DNA of 34,318 nucleotides from Bradyrhizobium sp. CCH5-F6 (lineage in GTDB: Bacteria; Pseudomonadota; Alphaproteobacteria; Rhizobiales; Xanthobacteraceae). Where the stretch lies: NCBI RefSeq assembly GCF_001556045.1, contig NZ_LSIC01000202.1, positions 1 to 34,318 of the forward strand, read 5' to 3'. The notes under the pieces were generated by a model. That model did not search any database and was not told the origin of the DNA. It saw only the letters and a program-made list of their open reading frames with translations. Shown one piece after another: positions 31,462 through 34,318 of this stretch (position 1 is the first letter of the stretch; every line of letters begins with the position of its first letter). A program made the translations under genes and the position numbers.

Positions 31462-32340
31462 ATGATCGCCCCGACCTCACTGCTCTATCCCGACGCCTTT
31501 CTCTCTCCGCTCGCGATCGACTTGGCGGTCCAGCGCGCGCTCGACGAGGACCTCGGCCGCGCCGGCGACATCACCTCGCTTGCCACGATTCCGGAAGCGA
31601 CGAGGGCGCAAGCGATCCTGGTCGCGCGCCAGTCCGGCGTGATCGCCGGATTGCCGCTGGCGCTCGCGACCCTGCAGAAGCTGTCGCCCGACATCGAGCT
31701 GCGCGCACATGTCCGCGACGCCGCACGGGTTGCGCGCGGCCAGCATGTGCTGACGATCTCGGGCCCCGCGCGCGGCATTCTCACGGCGGAGCGGACCGCG
31801 CTGAATTTCGTCGGCCGCCTCTCCGGCGTCGCCACGCTCACGGCGGACTATGTCGCGCGCACCGAAGGCACGAAGATGCGCATCTGCTGCACGCGCAAAA
31901 CCACGCCGGGATTGCGCGCATTGGAGAAATACGCCGTGCGCTGCGGCGGCGGCTTCAACCACCGCTTCGGCCTCGACGATGCCATCCTGATCAAGGATAA
32001 CCACATCGCGGTCGCGGGCGGCATCGGTCCGGTGCTGGAGCGCGCCCGTGCCCATGCGGGCCATCTCGTCAAGATCGAGATCGAGGTCGATACGCTGGCG
32101 CAGCTGCGCGAGGTGCTGGACACCGGCCTCGCCGACGCCGTGCTGCTGGACAACATGGACCTTGCGACACTGCGCGAGGCGGTGAGAATGACAGAAGGCC
32201 GGGTTGCGCTGGAGGCATCCGGCGGCGTCACGCTGGACTCGATCGCCGCCATCGCGGCGACCGGCGTCGACTACGCGTCGGCGGGTGCGCTGACACATTC
32301 GGCGCCCAATTTCGACTGTGCGCTGGATATCGAGGCGTGA
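31462..32340 (+). CDS. nadC: Nicotinate-nucleotide pyrophosphorylase (quinolinate phosphoribosyltransferase)
   Basis: Converts quinolinate and PRPP to nicotinate mononucleotide with release of CO2 (292 aa). Active-site residues are visible: R145-K146 in [12 protein letters not shown]167-R168 in [11 protein letters not shown] and K178 in ILIKDNH; the phosphate-binding end has ALEASGGV and [32 protein letters not shown] is the usual central helix. The ATG lies 10 bases after the nadB stop with AAGGAGG immediately upstream, the best Shine-Dalgarno in the operon. The gene ends 33 bases from the convergent cell-wall hydrolase gene. Confidence 0.97.
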   Translation: MIAPTSLLYPDAFLSPLAIDLAVQRALDEDLGRAGDITSLATIPEATRAQAILVARQSGVIAGLPLALATLQKLSPDIELRAHVRDAARVARGQHVLTISGPARGILTAERTALNFVGRLSGVATLTADYVARTEGTKMRICCTRKTTPGLRALEKYAVRCGGGFNHRFGLDDAILIKDNHIAVAGGIGPVLERARAHAGHLVKIEIEVDTLAQLREVLDTGLADAVLLDNMDLATLREAVRMTEGRVALEASGGVTLDSIAAIAATGVDYASAGALTHSAPNFDCALDIEA

Positions 32341-32373
32341 TTTGAGCACCAGCGCCTCCGCAACGTCATGGCG

Positions 32374-33822
32374 CTACCGACGTTCGCCCATCTCGGCCGA
32401 GCTCTTGGCCTCCTGCGCGAGTTCGGCGGACAGCGCGGCGGTCTGGGCGGGGGTGCCCCAGCTCGGTTCCTCGCTGCCGTCGCCCCAGTTGCGCGGCCGA
32501 TAGAAGGTGTGCACGCCGGTCCTGTACAGCTTCTTCATCTCGGCGACCCAGGACGGACGCACCCAATAGGCGTGGTAGTGCGTGGATTTGCCGACCTCGG
32601 GCAGCCAGATCTGGCCGTCGAGCATCGCCTTCGAGATCTTCTTGGCGCGCTCCCACATTTCGGGTTCGCGGATCACGTCGGCATTGTTGTCGCAGGCGAA
32701 GGTGAACTGGCAGGCCAGATGCCGGTACTTGTTCTGGTAAACCACGCCGCACACGGTGTCGGGATATTTGCCGGAGAACACGCGGTTCATCACCACCTGC
32801 GCCACGGCCATCTGACCGCGTACCGCCTCGCCGCGGGATTCGAAATAGACGGCCTCGGCGAGGCACTTCTCGGATTTCGCACGCGACTTCTCGTCGAGCG
32901 CAAGCCGCTCCGCCGGCGACCTGGCGCGCTGGTTGTCGGCGTTGACCTCGCCCTTCGGCGCAACGCTCTCGCCGCTTTCGATGTCCTTGGCGATCTCCGC
33001 CGTCGGCGGCGACAGCGAGGCCGTCACCTTCATGTCGGAGTCTGGCATCACGATCAGCGGCTCGGCGCCGGGCTGCCAGCTCTCGATGGGCTCGAGATTG
33101 CCGCCGAGCGAGGAACTGCCGAAGAACAGGCTCGAGGTCTTGACGCTGAAGGGGTCGCGCGCCGGCGCGGGCGCGGCGGGCGTGCGCTTCAACGCCTCCA
33201 GCGGTGCGGTCGCGAGCGCGCGCGCAGCGTCGCTGGCCTGCGGTGGATTGGAGTATTGCGGCAGCGGCGGCGCGCGCAGCGCCTCCTGGAGCTCGGGATC
33301 GAGCGCGGCCGCGGATTCCGGCGACATCGCGTCAGGCAAGGCGGCGGTCTTGGCGCCGAACACCGAGCGGTTGGACGTCGCGGGATCTTCCTGCGCCGGT
33401 GCCGCAGCTGGCGCGACCGTCTCGGGAGGCTGGGTCGGTGCAACGATGGCGAGGCGATCGCCCTTCATGGAGCGATCGACCTTGGGAAAGTCGGAAGCCT
33501 GGTAGCGCGGCGGCGCCTGAAGCGCGGGATTGCGGCCGATCGCGCCGGTGACGTCGCGGCCATCGAGGCTCGCCAGGCGAACCATCGCGCTCTGTGGAAC
33601 CGACGTGCCGATGGGGCGCGAAAAGCTGTAGGTGGCCAGCTGTATGGAGGACGCCGCTGAGAACACCTGCTTCTGCCAACGCTCGGCGACGCCGGGTTGG
33701 CGCGCCAGCAGCGAGGCAATATCCTGATAGCCGGTCTCTCTCGGCATCAATGCGAAGATGCAGAGACCGATTCCGAAGGACGCGAACCGCGCGCCCTTCG
33801 GATGGTTACGCAACACTGACAT
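32374..33822 (-). CDS. SleB-like cell wall hydrolase (Hydrolase_2 domain)
   Basis: Probable peptidoglycan hydrolase (482 aa). An N-terminal hydrophobic stretch (ARFASFGIGLCIFALMP, about 11-27) is a signal peptide or membrane anchor. A long proline/alanine-rich, low-complexity region covers about 100-315. The C-terminal Hydrolase_2 domain (about 319-441) starts CLAEAVYFESRGEAVRGQMA, with E323 or E328 the likely catalytic glutamate, and contains NRVFSGKYPDTVCGVVYQN, CQFTFACDN and HYHAYWVRPSW. It is related to spore cortex-lytic SleB, but this lineage does not sporulate; growth or division-related wall turnover is inferred. ATG 33822 and GTG 33834 are both possible starts; neither has a clear Shine-Dalgarno. 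Confidence 0.87.
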   Translation of the reverse strand: MSVLRNHPKGARFASFGIGLCIFALMPRETGYQDIASLLARQPGVAERWQKQVFSAASSIQLATYSFSRPIGTSVPQSAMVRLASLDGRDVTGAIGRNPALQAPPRYQASDFPKVDRSMKGDRLAIVAPTQPPETVAPAAAPAQEDPATSNRSVFGAKTAALPDAMSPESAAALDPELQEALRAPPLPQYSNPPQASDAARALATAPLEALKRTPAAPAPARDPFSVKTSSLFFGSSSLGGNLEPIESWQPGAEPLIVMPDSDMKVTASLSPPTAEIAKDIESGESVAPKGEVNADNQRARSPAERLALDEKSRAKSEKCLAEAVYFESRGEAVRGQMAVAQVVMNRVFSGKYPDTVCGVVYQNKYRHLACQFTFACDNNADVIREPEMWERAKKISKAMLDGQIWLPEVGKSTHYHAYWVRPSWVAEMKKLYRTGVHTFYRPRNWGDGSEEPSWGTPAQTAALSAELAQEAKSSAEMGERR

Positions 33823-33834
33823 CGATACGCTCAC

Positions 33835-34128
33835 GCTACGCTTACGCTCGTCCGATCGAACTCAGTACATCCGTGCAATTCGATCTTTATCGTGAGTATC
33901 TAATTTAGGTTGCCGGGGCGTTAATCCGCGTTGCGCATACCGCACACTCAAGCGAACACGGGTGTTTTCACGGGGCGCAGTTGCGCATTGGTAAATGCCG
34001 CCTGACGTAAAGCGGTAAACGACCGGTCAACGTGGATGGTGAAGGAACTCTTGCGCATGCGTATCATTACGGGACGGGTGATGAGTTCCCGGTGTTGGGT
34101 TCGCGCAAAGCGCTTCCTCATCACCGGT
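33835..34128. other. Non-coding region upstream of the cell wall hydrolase gene
   Basis: No gene is supported here. An inverted pair GGTGATGAG (34077-34085) and CTCATCACC (34117-34125) borders the repeat that follows. A/T-rich CTTTATCGTGAGTATCTAATTTAGG (in two parts around 33887-33910) may hold the hydrolase promoter on the minus strand, but I cannot define boxes. The minus-strand reading frame through 33948-34268 consists of repeat sequence. Confidence 0.45.
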
Positions 34129-34229
34129 GTCATTCCCCGCGAAGGCGGGGAATCCAGTACGCCGCCGCGTCTCGATTCAATCACTACCGTCTCGGCGTAC
34201 TGGATCGCCCGGTCAAGCCGGGCGATGAC
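34129..34229. repeat. Palindromic intergenic repeat (family B variant)
   Basis: It opens GTCATTCCCCGCGAAGGCGG and closes CGCCCGGTCAAGCCGGGCGA then TGAC. The inner arms ATCCAGTACGCCG (34152-34164) and CGGCGTACTGGAT (34193-34205) pair perfectly around a 28-base loop. It shares the GTCATTCC / GATGAC-type ends with the element at 11088-11211 but differs inside. Confidence 0.82.
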
Positions 34230-34262
34230 AGCGGAGTGTGTGGCGAGCGCGTCCCACGAGCT

Positions 34263-34318
34263 CGTCATTGCGAGCGCAGCGAAGCAATCCAGAATCCCTC
34301 CGCTGAAAGACTCTGGAT
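34263..34318. repeat. Palindromic repeat (family C), cut by the window end
   Basis: The left arm at 34263-34293 is identical to the 31-base arm of the repeat at 12720-12750. After an 18-base spacer the right arm begins TCTGGAT (34312-34318) and is truncated by the end of the window. Arm length and spacer size match the complete copy; the spacer sequence differs. Confidence 0.85.

Noticed and set aside
28773..31463. Minus-strand open frame of 896 codons opposite nadA and nadB
   Set aside because: It mirrors the high-GC coding frame of two certain genes; its translation is rich in R/H/G/D with no domain, which is typical of an antisense shadow.
33948..34268. Minus-strand 106-codon frame near the right end
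   Set aside because: It consists mostly of repeat DNA; the peptide (LDRAIQ, RKRFARTQHRE) is the typical product of translating intergenic repeats.

Overview
The window reads as the chromosome of a GC-rich alphaproteobacterium, most likely Bradyrhizobium or a close relative (Nitrobacteraceae). Evidence is the strong G/C bias at third codon positions, single-copy intergenic hairpin repeats of the kind scattered through Bradyrhizobium genomes, and a gene set typical of that group: TIGR02301 and DUF6894 proteins, a NadQ/COG4111 regulator with nadABC, DUF2339, and a SleB-like hydrolase. The genus is inferred from memory of these families, not from a database search.

Layout. The left edge (1-2510) holds one large, visibly more A/T-rich gene for a Ski2/Lhr-type superfamily 2 helicase. 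It ends next to the 3' end of a tRNA-Pro(CGG) gene, so it is probably the right end of a tRNA-anchored island, perhaps the helicase half of a Hachiman-type (HamAB) phage-defence system whose partner lies outside the window. From the tRNA onward the composition is chromosomal. A rightward run follows: sua5, an FAD-linked 2-hydroxyacid dehydrogenase, a YpeA-like acetyltransferase, a YffH/AdpP-type Nudix enzyme, a GrdB-like CxxC protein and a CaiB/BaiF CoA-transferase. Next come yedK (minus strand), a hypothetical gene, a MutT-like Nudix gene, a TIGR02301 protein and a small hypothetical gene. Two minus-strand genes (an SseA-type sulfurtransferase and a dihydroorotase-like protein) face a plus-strand cluster ygfZ-tag-HD phosphohydrolase with ATGA overlaps, then a tyrosine phosphatase, nadQ and a 900-residue DUF2339 membrane protein. 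Two chemoreceptors, a DUF6894 protein, a secreted hypothetical protein, an AcuI-type reductase and an MFS transporter occupy the minus strand up to 28.4 kb. The nadABC operon (28.8-32.3 kb) and a convergent cell-wall hydrolase gene complete the set, followed by repeat-rich intergenic DNA.

How the genes work together. The clearest functional link is NAD: the de novo pathway nadA-nadB-nadC is preceded by two near-identical CTCA-N3-TGAG sites 74 bp apart, and the candidate regulator, a Nudix-fold/winged-helix protein with a degenerate catalytic box, is encoded about 11 kb away in the same window. A second theme is DNA and nucleotide housekeeping spread over several transcription units (YedK, Tag, two Nudix enzymes, an HD phosphohydrolase). 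A third is surface and signalling biology (two MCPs with nearly identical signalling hairpins, and the DUF2339 protein).

No insertion sequence, prophage gene, CRISPR array or rRNA was seen. At least three families of palindromic intergenic repeats are present; one copy supplies the Shine-Dalgarno sequence of a Nudix gene.
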